A stretch of 6,197 nucleotides of DNA, from contig CAZTWF010000061.1 in assembly GCA_964617245.1 (NCBI GenBank), forward strand, positions 1 to 6,197, given 5' to 3'. Source of the stretch: WYZ-LMO11 sp964617245. Its GTDB lineage: Archaea > Thermoproteota > Methanomethylicia > Methanomethylicales > Methanomethylicaceae. Under the pieces are notes generated by a model that worked only from the letters and a program-made list of their open reading frames with translations, did no database searches and was not told where the DNA came from. Of this stretch, positions 1-5,869 are shown piece by piece. Position 1 is the first letter of the stretch; every line of letters starts with the position of its first letter. Both the position numbers and the translations under genes were made by a program.

Positions 1-549
1 ATTCAAAATAAAATTATAGAAATAATTGAATTATTATTATTAGATAAAAATAGTATTGTTTATGGAGTTTCTACTGGAAATTTTATAATGAAATCAATTA
101 AAATTAATCCTTTTATTATTAAGCTTTCTCTTCCAGAAGGAGATTATTTTATTAATATTAATAAAACAGCATTATTAATATCAAAATTATCATTAAGTAT
201 TCCATATTATAATAATAAAATAGATATTATTCAATCAGAAGAAGGAACTATTATTATTCCTAAGCCATATATAGATATTATTATTACAGAGGAATTAAAT
301 GTAAAAACCTATATTATTAAATTATCAATAATATCAATTGAAGAAGGATTTTCTTCATCAGGAATATTTAATATTATTAAAAAAATTAGTGATATTAAAA
401 CAATAGAATTTTCAAGAAATATAAATAAAGATGGACTTTTCATTTTTTATATTGATGAAAAACCAATTAATTCTTTTTTAGCTCAAGCTGGAGAAAAAAT
501 CAAAATTATTATAATTCATAAATCAATTCAATTATTACAATTTTCCTAG
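1..549 (+). CDS. C-terminal part of a probable secreted or pilin-like protein (5' end outside window)
   Basis: The frame is open from base 1 to the TAG at 547-549, giving 182 visible residues with no stop, so the gene almost certainly starts upstream. The ATG at 88 has no Shine-Dalgarno site and is probably internal. The visible part begins with a helical, Ile/Leu-rich stretch ending in Asn-Ser-Ile-Val-Tyr-Gly. It then becomes strongly strand-forming: LSLPEGDYFINI near visible residue 44, and a final strand around AGEKIKIII. A helix followed by a small beta domain is the shape of archaeal minor pilins just after the membrane helix, and it matches the neighbours downstream. The membrane segment and any class III leader would lie outside the window, so this assignment rests on shape and context. 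I recognise no named family and see no catalytic motif. A 36-nt gap separates it from the next gene. Confidence 0.7.
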   Translation: MQNKIIEIIELLLLDKNSIVYGVSTGNFIMKSIKINPFIIKLSLPEGDYFININKTALLISKLSLSIPYYNNKIDIIQSEEGTIIIPKPYIDIIITEELNVKTYIIKLSIISIEEGFSSSGIFNIIKKISDIKTIEFSRNINKDGLFIFYIDEKPINSFLAQAGEKIKIIIIHKSIQLLQFS

Positions 550-585
550 TTTAAATTTTCTCTTAATATAATTAATTTGAGAAAT

Positions 586-978
586 ATGATAAAACCTATT
601 ATACGTATATTACTTATTGGATCAATGTTATCTATTTCTACATTATTTTCTTTTTATACATATTATTATGGAAAAAATATTATAGAAAGTTTTCAATTTG
701 CATCAGCAAAATCTATTGCTTATACTATTACTGAAAATATTCTTTTTTCATTAGCAAATGCTAAAATTAAAGGAAAAGAATCTTCTTCTTTTATTTTATT
801 AAGTCAATCTATATTATTAATAACTGAAGAAAATAAAATTAATGTATACGTAGGAAATATTAATTATACAATTGAAATTCCTCTTTCTATATCTATTACA
901 CCTATACATACTACTATTTTAGCATTAAATATAACAGCATATCCAAATGGTATAATTCAAATTATAAAGGTGAAATAA
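586..978 (+). CDS. Small membrane-anchored pilin-like protein without a class III cleavage site
   Basis: This 130-residue protein has one membrane helix at about residues 5-27 (start MIKPIIRILLIGSM). An amphipathic helical stretch follows (about 30-60), then beta-prone segments with alternating hydrophobic residues up to the C-terminus. The overall shape matches the pilin-like proteins that follow. However, there is no Lys/Arg-Gly cleavage motif before the hydrophobic segment, so it is probably an uncleaved membrane protein, in the way that archaellum components ArlF and ArlG are pilin-shaped stator proteins; no sequence link to those is claimed. The ATG at 586 was chosen; a TTG at 577 would add three residues. 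Neither has a good Shine-Dalgarno site, unlike every later gene here. A short or absent leader from a weak TATA-like TTTAAATT at 550-557 is possible but unproven. The last two codons overlap the ribosome site of the next gene. Function not recognised. Confidence 0.75.
   Translation: MIKPIIRILLIGSMLSISTLFSFYTYYYGKNIIESFQFASAKSIAYTITENILFSLANAKIKGKESSSFILLSQSILLITEENKINVYVGNINYTIEIPLSISITPIHTTILALNITAYPNGIIQIIKVK
968..973 (+). promoter_or_regulatory. Shine-Dalgarno site setting the 978 start
   Basis: AGGTGA lies four bases before the ATG at 978 and is encoded by the final Lys-Val-Lys codons of the preceding gene. It fixes the start at 978 rather than at any upstream in-frame codon, and indicates translational coupling. 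Confidence 0.75.
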
Positions 979-1376
979 TGGATCAAGCTTTAGAAATGGC
1001 TATTGTAATGTCTATTTTTATAATTGCCTTTTCTATTGTAATTTTTACAACATCAATTTTATGTTCATATTATATAGATAATCAATTTTCTTCAATAAAA
1101 GATTCTATTGCTTCTATTATAGCTTCAATTATATTAATTCAAAATGGAATATCTTATGATTCATGGAATTCATGGAATTCATTAATAAATTATGAATTTT
1201 TAGAAAATACTTCTTTTCATATAAATATTACATGTTTTTCAATAAAAAATGAAGAATTATTAGTATTATGGAATAAAACAAGTGGAATTGAAATAAATAA
1301 TGAAATGGGAAGAGCTTATCGATTTATAATCTTAGATAATGGAAATGCTATAAAATTAGAGGTGAAGGTAAAATGA
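978..1376 (+). CDS. Small membrane-anchored pilin-like protein starting directly at the mature-like helix
   Basis: This 132-residue protein begins MDQALEMAIVMSIF, and the hydrophobic helix runs from about residue 7 to 31. There is no positively charged leader and no Lys/Arg-Gly site, yet Glu6 followed by a long helix looks like the start of an already processed pilin, where a conserved acidic residue sits near position 5. An amphipathic helix follows (about 35-55), then a Trp/Asn-rich turn (SWNSWN, residues 62-67), then beta-prone segments ending in Leu-Glu-Val-Lys-Val-Lys. Two cysteines are visible (29 and 86), the first inside the membrane helix. Its ATG shares one base with the preceding TAA stop, and its TGA overlaps the next ATG (ATGA), so it sits firmly inside the operon. 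I do not recognise a named family. A role as an uncleaved membrane partner or minor subunit of a type IV pilus-like filament is inferred from shape and neighbours. Confidence 0.8.
   Translation: MDQALEMAIVMSIFIIAFSIVIFTTSILCSYYIDNQFSSIKDSIASIIASIILIQNGISYDSWNSWNSLINYEFLENTSFHINITCFSIKNEELLVLWNKTSGIEINNEMGRAYRFIILDNGNAIKLEVKVK
1161..1178 (+). repeat. Tandem duplication of a 9-bp unit
   Basis: TCATGGAAT occurs twice head to tail, in frame, giving Ser-Trp-Asn twice. A partial third unit (TCAT) follows. Confidence 0.85.
1359..1365 (+). promoter_or_regulatory. Shine-Dalgarno site for the 1373 start
   Basis: GAGGTGA lies seven bases before the ATG at 1373. It is inside the preceding gene, where it encodes part of Glu-Val-Lys. 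Confidence 0.7.
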
Positions 1377-1786
1377 AAAATAAAATAAATAAAAAAGGAA
1401 TAACAATAGTTTATGATGTAATATTTGCATTTTTAATTTTATTTATTGGAATATCAATTATTGTAACATCTATTCCTTATTCTTCAATAAAATCAAATAA
1501 AGAATCTCAAAGTCTGGATAATATTTTAATTTGGTTAGATTCTAATAGAATTTTAGCTTCTTGTATTTATAATAAAGATATAGATAAAATATCTTATTTT
1601 CTTGATAATATTTTACCTAATATTGGCTATTGTATAAAAGTATATTCTTTAGATTGGAATTTAATTTGGATATATTCTTCACCTTTATTTAATGAAAAAA
1701 ATACAATTTCTTCTCAATCATATCTTCTAAGTGGTTATCAAGGAATTCCTAATCCTTGTATAGTAATATTAATTATCTCTAGGTGA
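1373..1786 (+). CDS. Minor pilin-like protein with class III signal peptide
   Basis: This 137-residue protein has a clear prepilin-type leader. MKNKINKKG has five Lys/Arg-type charges, and the predicted cut is after Gly9, directly before ITIVYDVIFAFLILF; an acidic residue (Asp15) falls near the position of the conserved Glu of pilins. The membrane helix covers about 14-34. A helical segment follows with a Ser-rich face, then LASCIYNKDIDKISYFLDNILP (about 61-82), then strands rich in Tyr and Trp. Cysteines at 64, 87 and 129 could allow one disulphide. By established knowledge, such leaders are cut by the archaeal prepilin peptidase (PibD/EppA class), and the protein is inserted in a type IV pilus-like filament or its tip. 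The gene overlaps the previous one by 4 nt, and its TGA stop lies inside the next ribosome site. It is short and lacks the usual pilin beta domain pattern seen at 5870, so I call it a minor subunit (inference). Confidence 0.8.
   Translation: MKNKINKKGITIVYDVIFAFLILFIGISIIVTSIPYSSIKSNKESQSLDNILIWLDSNRILASCIYNKDIDKISYFLDNILPNIGYCIKVYSLDWNLIWIYSSPLFNEKNTISSQSYLLSGYQGIPNPCIVILIISR
1781..1786 (+). promoter_or_regulatory. Shine-Dalgarno site containing the upstream stop codon
   Basis: AGGTGA lies four bases before the ATG at 1791. Its last three bases are the TGA stop of the preceding gene, so a terminating ribosome sits on the initiation site of the next gene: strong coupling. Confidence 0.8.
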
Positions 1787-1790
1787 TATA

Positions 1791-2216
1791 ATGAAGAGAA
1801 AAGGCATTTCCTTACCAATGAATGTTATTATTCTTACTTCATTTCTCATATTAATAACTACATTAATTGCTATTAAGTCAATAATGTTTATTTCATCTAT
1901 TAATAAAATTCCTTCATCAAATATAATTCATATGATTATAGAAGAAATATATGCTTCAAATCCTGGAACTTCTATTACAATATTAATAAATGAGCCAAAT
2001 TCCATTATTTGTATTAATAATACTATTTATTTCTATTCTTATGTTTTTGAATTTTCAGATCCTATGAATATAATTTCAAATATAACAATAGAAAATAATT
2101 TAGTTATTATTACTTATAATATTAAAATTAATGATTTTATTATACCTGCTGGAATACATTTAGTAAAAATTTCTAAAGAAATAGATAAATCAGTGAAGAT
2201 TTATGTTAATTTCTAA
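1791..2216 (+). CDS. Minor pilin-like protein with short class III signal peptide
   Basis: This 141-residue protein begins MKRKGISLPMNVIIL. The predicted prepilin cut is after Gly5, leaving a mature protein whose membrane helix spans about residues 11-35. After a short helix (about 42-56, with Glu51-Glu52) the rest is beta-prone: ITILINEP, the strand pair around INNTIYFYSYVFEF, and a C-terminal IPAGIHLVKIS strand of the kind seen in small archaeal pilin domains. Three or so Asn-X-Ser/Thr sites could be N-glycosylated outside the cell. It starts 4 nt after the preceding stop with a strong ribosome site, and its last 14 nt overlap the next gene. The probable role is a minor filament subunit or priming-complex member, inferred from the leader plus operon context. 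Sequence alone does not separate it from an adhesin-presenting pilin. Confidence 0.8.
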   Translation: MKRKGISLPMNVIILTSFLILITTLIAIKSIMFISSINKIPSSNIIHMIIEEIYASNPGTSITILINEPNSIICINNTIYFYSYVFEFSDPMNIISNITIENNLVIITYNIKINDFIIPAGIHLVKISKEIDKSVKIYVNF

Positions 2217-2994
2217 AAAAGGATTTACTTTTACTATTACTTCTTTAATTATAGTAATTATTCTAGTTTCTTCTTTTCTTATTATTAATACAATACCAAT
2301 TATAATATCTATAGAAGAAAATGATTATTCTATAATTAAAAAACAAATAATTAAATCTCTATTATTTAATGCAATATTAAGTAAATCAGTAGATGATTAT
2401 ATTAATACTATTCTATCTTATCCTAATATTAATGAATTTATTGAAATACCAAATGGAACAGGAGAAGGTTATTCTATTCCATATAATTTTCCATCAAATT
2501 CTATTATAAAATTATTAAATGGAACAGAAGGAAATTATATTATTATAAATAATCTTCCTATGAATTATTTAGTTGTAGTAACAGATGATAAATTCAATAT
2601 ATTAGGTTATTCAAATGGAAATTACGTAAATATAAATAATAATTTTATAAAAAATGGATGGTTAATAATTTATAAGAAAATTAATGAATATAATTTATTA
2701 ATTTCATCATCTTATAATTATACAATTAATCAAGATTTTACTATAACTATTAATTCATGGTCTCCACCTCAAGGATTTTCACAAATATTTATATATGGAT
2801 TACCTCAACTTTCATTAATTCAAATATTTCAAGAAAATGAATTAAAATCAATTAAAGTAAAAGATCTAATTTCTTTATTTTTAGTTTTAAATCCTTCAGA
2901 TATGCCTTTTACAGGAAGAATAATTCTATGGTATCCAATAGCATGGATTAATACAGATATATTTGGAGGTGATATTTATTCATTTATTCCTTAA
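2203..2994 (+). CDS. Large pilin-like subunit with class III signal and C-terminal Ig-like module
   Basis: This 263-residue protein begins MLISKKGFTFTITSL. The predicted prepilin cut is after Gly7, with a membrane helix at about 13-33. A helical part (about 40-72) leads into a beta-rich region. Residues 195-243 (GLPQLSLIQIFQENELK, then MPFTGRIILW) match the Ig-like module repeated in the giant protein encoded next, including the Ile-x-Gly-Leu-Pro start and the Pro-Phe-x-Gly-x-Ile end. It is about twice the size of its small neighbours, like the largest minor pilin in bacterial pilus-tip sets (analogy only). The ATG follows a weaker GTGA site (2193-2196) inside the previous gene, which it overlaps by 14 nt. 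The protein ends NTDIFGGDIYSFIP at TAA 2992-2994, overlapping the next frame. A +1 shift at CCT-TAA would fuse it to the next gene. The likely role is anchoring or docking the giant protein to the filament (inference). Confidence 0.8.
   Translation: MLISKKGFTFTITSLIIVIILVSSFLIINTIPIIISIEENDYSIIKKQIIKSLLFNAILSKSVDDYINTILSYPNINEFIEIPNGTGEGYSIPYNFPSNSIIKLLNGTEGNYIIINNLPMNYLVVVTDDKFNILGYSNGNYVNINNNFIKNGWLIIYKKINEYNLLISSSYNYTINQDFTITINSWSPPQGFSQIFIYGLPQLSLIQIFQENELKSIKVKDLISLFLVLNPSDMPFTGRIILWYPIAWINTDIFGGDIYSFIP
2785..2931 (+). repeat. Ig-like module shared with the giant downstream protein
   Basis: This codes for residues 195-243 of the pilin-like protein. Aligned by eye with residues 503-553 of the downstream protein, it shares x-G-[LI]-P, then [LI]-I-x-I-[FY]-Q-x-N-x-L-K, then P-F-x-G-x-I-I. 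The similarity is at protein level, not a DNA repeat. Confidence 0.6.
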
Positions 2995-5803
2995 AATTCT
3001 ACCTATGATTATTTTATTAATTTCAAATTCAAGTTATGTTACTTATTATAGTGGAGAAAATGCTATTTTATCCTTAGGTAAATCTAAAAGTATTATTAAA
3101 GAATTAAATTATATTGATTGTGATAATATTATAGAAGAATTTTCAAATCCACCTTATACTTATGCAGATCAATGGGCAATTAATAATAATTGGTCTTATT
3201 CTGGAATATGTCCTTGTTGGTGGGGATATTTATGGTGTGGTATAACTTCAAATGGATATTTACAATGGCATAATTGGTTTCATAGTATAGGAGGAGCTAT
3301 TTATGATTTTAAAATATGGAAGGAATTTAATACAATAGGAAGAGAATTTGAATTATATATTCCTATAACTATAGGAAGAGCAACTTCTAATGGAGTAGCA
3401 GGAGCTCCTCCTCTTTACATTAGTATATCATTATATGATTCTTCTAATGTTAAAATATTTTCCTTTACAATAACTCAAGATTATTATATTAAAGAAATTA
3501 AAGTATCTTTTTATAATAATGAAGTAATTAAAACTCTTAATACATATTCTATACAATGTAAATTATGGCAAAATTCAACTGGAGCATATTTTTCATATGA
3601 TAATGGAACAACTATTATGGCTTTTGGTAAATTATATACAGAACCTTCAAAAATTGAAATAAGATTTTATATATGGGAATATAATAATATTCAACCATAT
3701 TCTGATTATGAATATTGGGTAAATATTGATAAAATTATTTTAAAATCATTAATTTCTGATTTTAAAATTTCAGGATTATCTGCTGGAGATTGGTATTTAT
3801 TAGATAATAATGGAAATGTAATTAAAAATATAAGTTCTAATATACATGGAAATGAAATTTCTTATTCAAATAAAATAGATGGAATGTTAGTAGGCTTAAT
3901 AAATTCTACATATGTTTATGAAGATAAATTTTATGCAAATGCTACTATTATATATGATACTGGTATATTTTCATCTATACAAAATGAACCAATAATTATT
4001 TCAATTTTTGATTCATGTGATTCAATAGATAATTGGAATGGATTAAATGGTCAATTGAATTCATATCAATATGTTTCATTTGGTTGTTCAGAATCATTAC
4101 TTTATGAATATTGTGGAGCAGTAAATACCGGCTTTTCATCATGGTCTCCATGGATGGAAAGAAATGTTTCTATATATTGTACTTCAATTAATATTAGCTT
4201 TAATACTAGATTTTACAAATATTTTGGAAATACTTTTGGATGTTATTTTAAAGGGATCTCTCTTAAATTATTAAATGGAAGTTATTTTAATATAATTGAT
4301 GATTTTGATATATCAAATCAACAATGGTATTTTCTTTCATATAATATCAGCTTTAATGAACCTCAAATTATTACTAGTATAAAATTTAATTGGTATTCCT
4401 CAGGTTCTTATTATTATTCTTTTTATGTATATCTTGATAATGTAAATATTACATATTATGGTGATATAGGATTAACAATAAAAGGAATTCCAGAAAATGA
4501 TATCATAAATATTTATCAAAATAATTCATTAAAAAAGAGTATAATTAGCAATGGCTCTGATATTATTATATCACCAATTGAAATTCCTCAACCCTTTGAA
4601 GGCTCTATAATTGTAATAAGTAGAGATTATTTACATCCTTTAGTAAAATATTCAGGAATTATAGATTGGAATGATATATTAATATATTCTGATAATAATC
4701 TTATAAAATCTAATACTAATATACAACTTCAACAATCATATAAAGGAAGTGAATGTAATTCCTTAGAAGAATGGAGTTTTTCATATAATCTTGTAACTGG
4801 TGGAGCTACACCATTATTTTCTTCAAGTGATGGCTATGTTAAATTTTATGAAAGTTCATTACATTATTATTCTGGTCCTTATGGAGATGAATCACCAAGA
4901 ATGGAAGCATGGTATTATTTAATATATAATGTTAATTGTATAGGTAAGAATTTTTCAATATCATTATTAGCTGATGGATATTTTCATTATTATTCTGCAG
5001 CTGGTTATGTATATGAATCATGGGGAGAAATATTAATTTATTATATTCAAAAGGATAATTGGTATTTCATAACAAAAAGTAATAAATCAGAAAATCCCTT
5101 TCTTAATATAACTATAACTTTATTTCCTAATAATATATCTAAAATTGATAAAATAGTAATTGTTTTTCATACTTATGGCTGTGGACCAAGTGGTTATGCT
5201 TTATATTGTAGTCCACAATGGGGAAGAATAGATTATATTCGTATAAATTATTTGAAGATTCCTGAAGATTATTATGGTGTAAAAATAATTGGTCTTAATC
5301 CTGGATGGAGAGTAGTAATAGATAATTATACATTTTGGACAAATTCCTTAGGTGAAGTAATTATACCAATTAATATAACAACATGGCCTTTTAATGCTAA
5401 TATTTCTATTTATTCATATTCAGAATTTTATAAAAATAATTTTGAACTAGGTAAGATATATTATATTAAAACTATAATAAAGTATAAGCCTATAATAGAT
5501 ACAATTTTTTATGAAATAAGTACAACAGATTATAAATATAGAGTTGAACTCAAAATTATTTCTTCAAAAATTATTCCTATATATTCTTCTATTCTATATT
5601 CTATTATTTTTACATTTAAAACATATGAAAATAATATTCTTCTTCCTGAAGTAAAGCCTAAAATTACTATTAATGGAATTATAGTAGATATTGAAAGAAT
5701 TAATAATTATACATGGAAGATAATATCACCAATAAAAGCTATTATTACTGCTTATGATCCTTATTCAGGTATATATTTGAAAGGATTTCTTGATGATTTA
5801 TAA
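2963..5803 (+). CDS. Giant secreted surface protein: three jelly-roll plus Ig-like repeats, putative adhesin
   Basis: The longest frame gives 946 residues, numbered here from TTG 2963. The true start is uncertain; ATT 2978 fits the ribosome site best. A hydrophobic stretch (about 8-20) could be a Sec signal, and no other membrane helix is evident. Three repeats follow. Jelly-roll domains at about 51-260, 349-496 and 595-761 each open with Cys-[Asp/Asn]-x-[Ile/Leu] plus acidic residues and an aromatic, and close with [Ile/Leu]-Asp-x-[Ile/Val]-x-[Ile/Leu], the ending common in carbohydrate-binding jelly rolls. Each is followed by an Ig-like unit (about 267-314, 503-553, 773-818) starting Gly-[Leu/Ile]. 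A further beta domain fills 820-946. There are fourteen cysteines, many Trp/Tyr, and about twenty Asn-X-Ser/Thr sites. No catalytic motif is seen. A filament-associated adhesin binding glycans is inferred from fold features and the pilin operon; an S-layer-associated protein is the alternative. Confidence 0.8.
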   Translation: MEVIFIHLFLKILPMIILLISNSSYVTYYSGENAILSLGKSKSIIKELNYIDCDNIIEEFSNPPYTYADQWAINNNWSYSGICPCWWGYLWCGITSNGYLQWHNWFHSIGGAIYDFKIWKEFNTIGREFELYIPITIGRATSNGVAGAPPLYISISLYDSSNVKIFSFTITQDYYIKEIKVSFYNNEVIKTLNTYSIQCKLWQNSTGAYFSYDNGTTIMAFGKLYTEPSKIEIRFYIWEYNNIQPYSDYEYWVNIDKIILKSLISDFKISGLSAGDWYLLDNNGNVIKNISSNIHGNEISYSNKIDGMLVGLINSTYVYEDKFYANATIIYDTGIFSSIQNEPIIISIFDSCDSIDNWNGLNGQLNSYQYVSFGCSESLLYEYCGAVNTGFSSWSPWMERNVSIYCTSINISFNTRFYKYFGNTFGCYFKGISLKLLNGSYFNIIDDFDISNQQWYFLSYNISFNEPQIITSIKFNWYSSGSYYYSFYVYLDNVNITYYGDIGLTIKGIPENDIINIYQNNSLKKSIISNGSDIIISPIEIPQPFEGSIIVISRDYLHPLVKYSGIIDWNDILIYSDNNLIKSNTNIQLQQSYKGSECNSLEEWSFSYNLVTGGATPLFSSSDGYVKFYESSLHYYSGPYGDESPRMEAWYYLIYNVNCIGKNFSISLLADGYFHYYSAAGYVYESWGEILIYYIQKDNWYFITKSNKSENPFLNITITLFPNNISKIDKIVIVFHTYGCGPSGYALYCSPQWGRIDYIRINYLKIPEDYYGVKIIGLNPGWRVVIDNYTFWTNSLGEVIIPINITTWPFNANISIYSYSEFYKNNFELGKIYYIKTIIKYKPIIDTIFYEISTTDYKYRVELKIISSKIIPIYSSILYSIIFTFKTYENNILLPEVKPKITINGIIVDIERINNYTWKIISPIKAIITAYDPYSGIYLKGFLDDL
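2965..2973 (+). promoter_or_regulatory. Perfect Shine-Dalgarno-like sequence before the giant gene
   Basis: GGAGGTGAT is the strongest ribosome-site match in the window. The in-frame codon at normal spacing behind it is ATT at 2978 (5 nt after AGGTGA). TTG at 2963 and GTG at 2969 overlap the site itself, and the first ATG (3005) is over 30 nt away. The same bases encode Gly-Gly-Asp of the upstream gene, so the match could be partly incidental. Confidence 0.5.
3113..3904 (+). repeat. Module 1 of the giant protein (jelly roll + Ig-like)
   Basis: Residues 51-314. It opens C53-D-N-I, has an inner strand N123-T-I-G-R-E-F matching module 3, and closes I255-D-K-I-I-L. The Ig-like part starts ISGLSAGDWYLLD (269-281). 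It also holds a module-specific Cys/Trp cluster at 83-93. Confidence 0.6.
4007..4621 (+). repeat. Module 2 of the giant protein (jelly roll + Ig-like)
   Basis: Residues 349-553. It opens C352-D-S-I-D-N-W and carries S395-P-W-M-E, shared with module 3. C406 aligns with C659 of module 3, with Asn and Ser at the same spacing after it. It closes L491-D-N-V-N-I. The Ig-like part is the closest match to the module in the upstream pilin-like protein. Confidence 0.65.
4745..5416 (+). repeat. Module 3 of the giant protein (jelly roll + Ig-like)
   Basis: Residues 595-818. It opens C597-N-S-L-E-E-W, carries S644-P-R-M-E and N658-C-I-G-K-N-F, and closes I756-D-Y-I-R-I. The Ig-like part runs IIGLNPGWRVVID to W807-P-F-N-A-N-I. 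Confidence 0.65.
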
Positions 5804-5811
5804 AATCAAGA

Positions 5812-5830
5812 TATTTTCTTTCCCTCCTTT
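5812..5830 (+). terminator. Pyrimidine/T-rich tract, probable archaeal terminator
   Basis: An unbroken 17-base pyrimidine run (TTTTCTTTCCCTCCTTT, 5814-5830) begins 10 nt after the stop of the giant gene, in an otherwise A-rich spacer. Archaeal RNA polymerase terminates at T-rich tracts without needing a hairpin, and I see no stem upstream. Confidence 0.5.
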
Positions 5831-5837
5831 ATAAATA
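5828..5837 (+). promoter_or_regulatory. Probable TATA box for the pilin gene
   Basis: TTTATAAATA fits the archaeal TATA-box pattern. With the usual distance of about 26 bases to the box centre, transcription would start near 5857-5859, giving a leader of about 11-13 nt that just includes the ribosome site. The bases directly upstream are pyrimidines, so there is no convincing purine-rich BRE. The overall AT-richness lowers confidence. Confidence 0.5.
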
Positions 5838-5856
5838 CACTAAAACTATAATAATT

Positions 5857-5864
5857 GGAAGGTG
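5857..5864 (+). promoter_or_regulatory. Shine-Dalgarno site for the pilin start
   Basis: GGAAGGTG ends five bases before the ATG at 5870. This is the only ribosome site in the window lying in a true intergenic spacer. Confidence 0.7.
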
Positions 5865-5869
5865 TAAAA

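Noticed and set aside
550..585. A promoter for the 586 gene (TTTAAATT at 550-557 or TTAATATA at 563-570)
   Set aside because: In sequence this AT-rich, TATA-like strings occur everywhere. The second is too close to the start, and the first has no supporting BRE. Only mentioned as a possibility in the gene entry.
577..585. TTG at 577 as the start of the second gene
   Set aside because: It adds three residues with no ribosome site. ATG at 586 is the simpler choice, although the difference is minor.
963..1000. A Lys-Gly-Glu sequence in frame just before the 978 start that could mimic a class III leader
   Set aside because: Those codons are the AAGGTGAA ribosome site read in frame, no start codon precedes them at a sensible distance, and the strong site fixes the ATG at 978.
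586..2994. Archaellum gene cluster
   Set aside because: No gene resembles the archaellum motor components, and there is no ATPase or polytopic membrane protein. Only the general pilin shape is shared.
2963..5803. Secreted glycoside hydrolase or protease
   Set aside because: Carbohydrate-binding-like domains are present, but no catalytic domain or conserved catalytic motif could be found in any of the three modules or in the C-terminal region.
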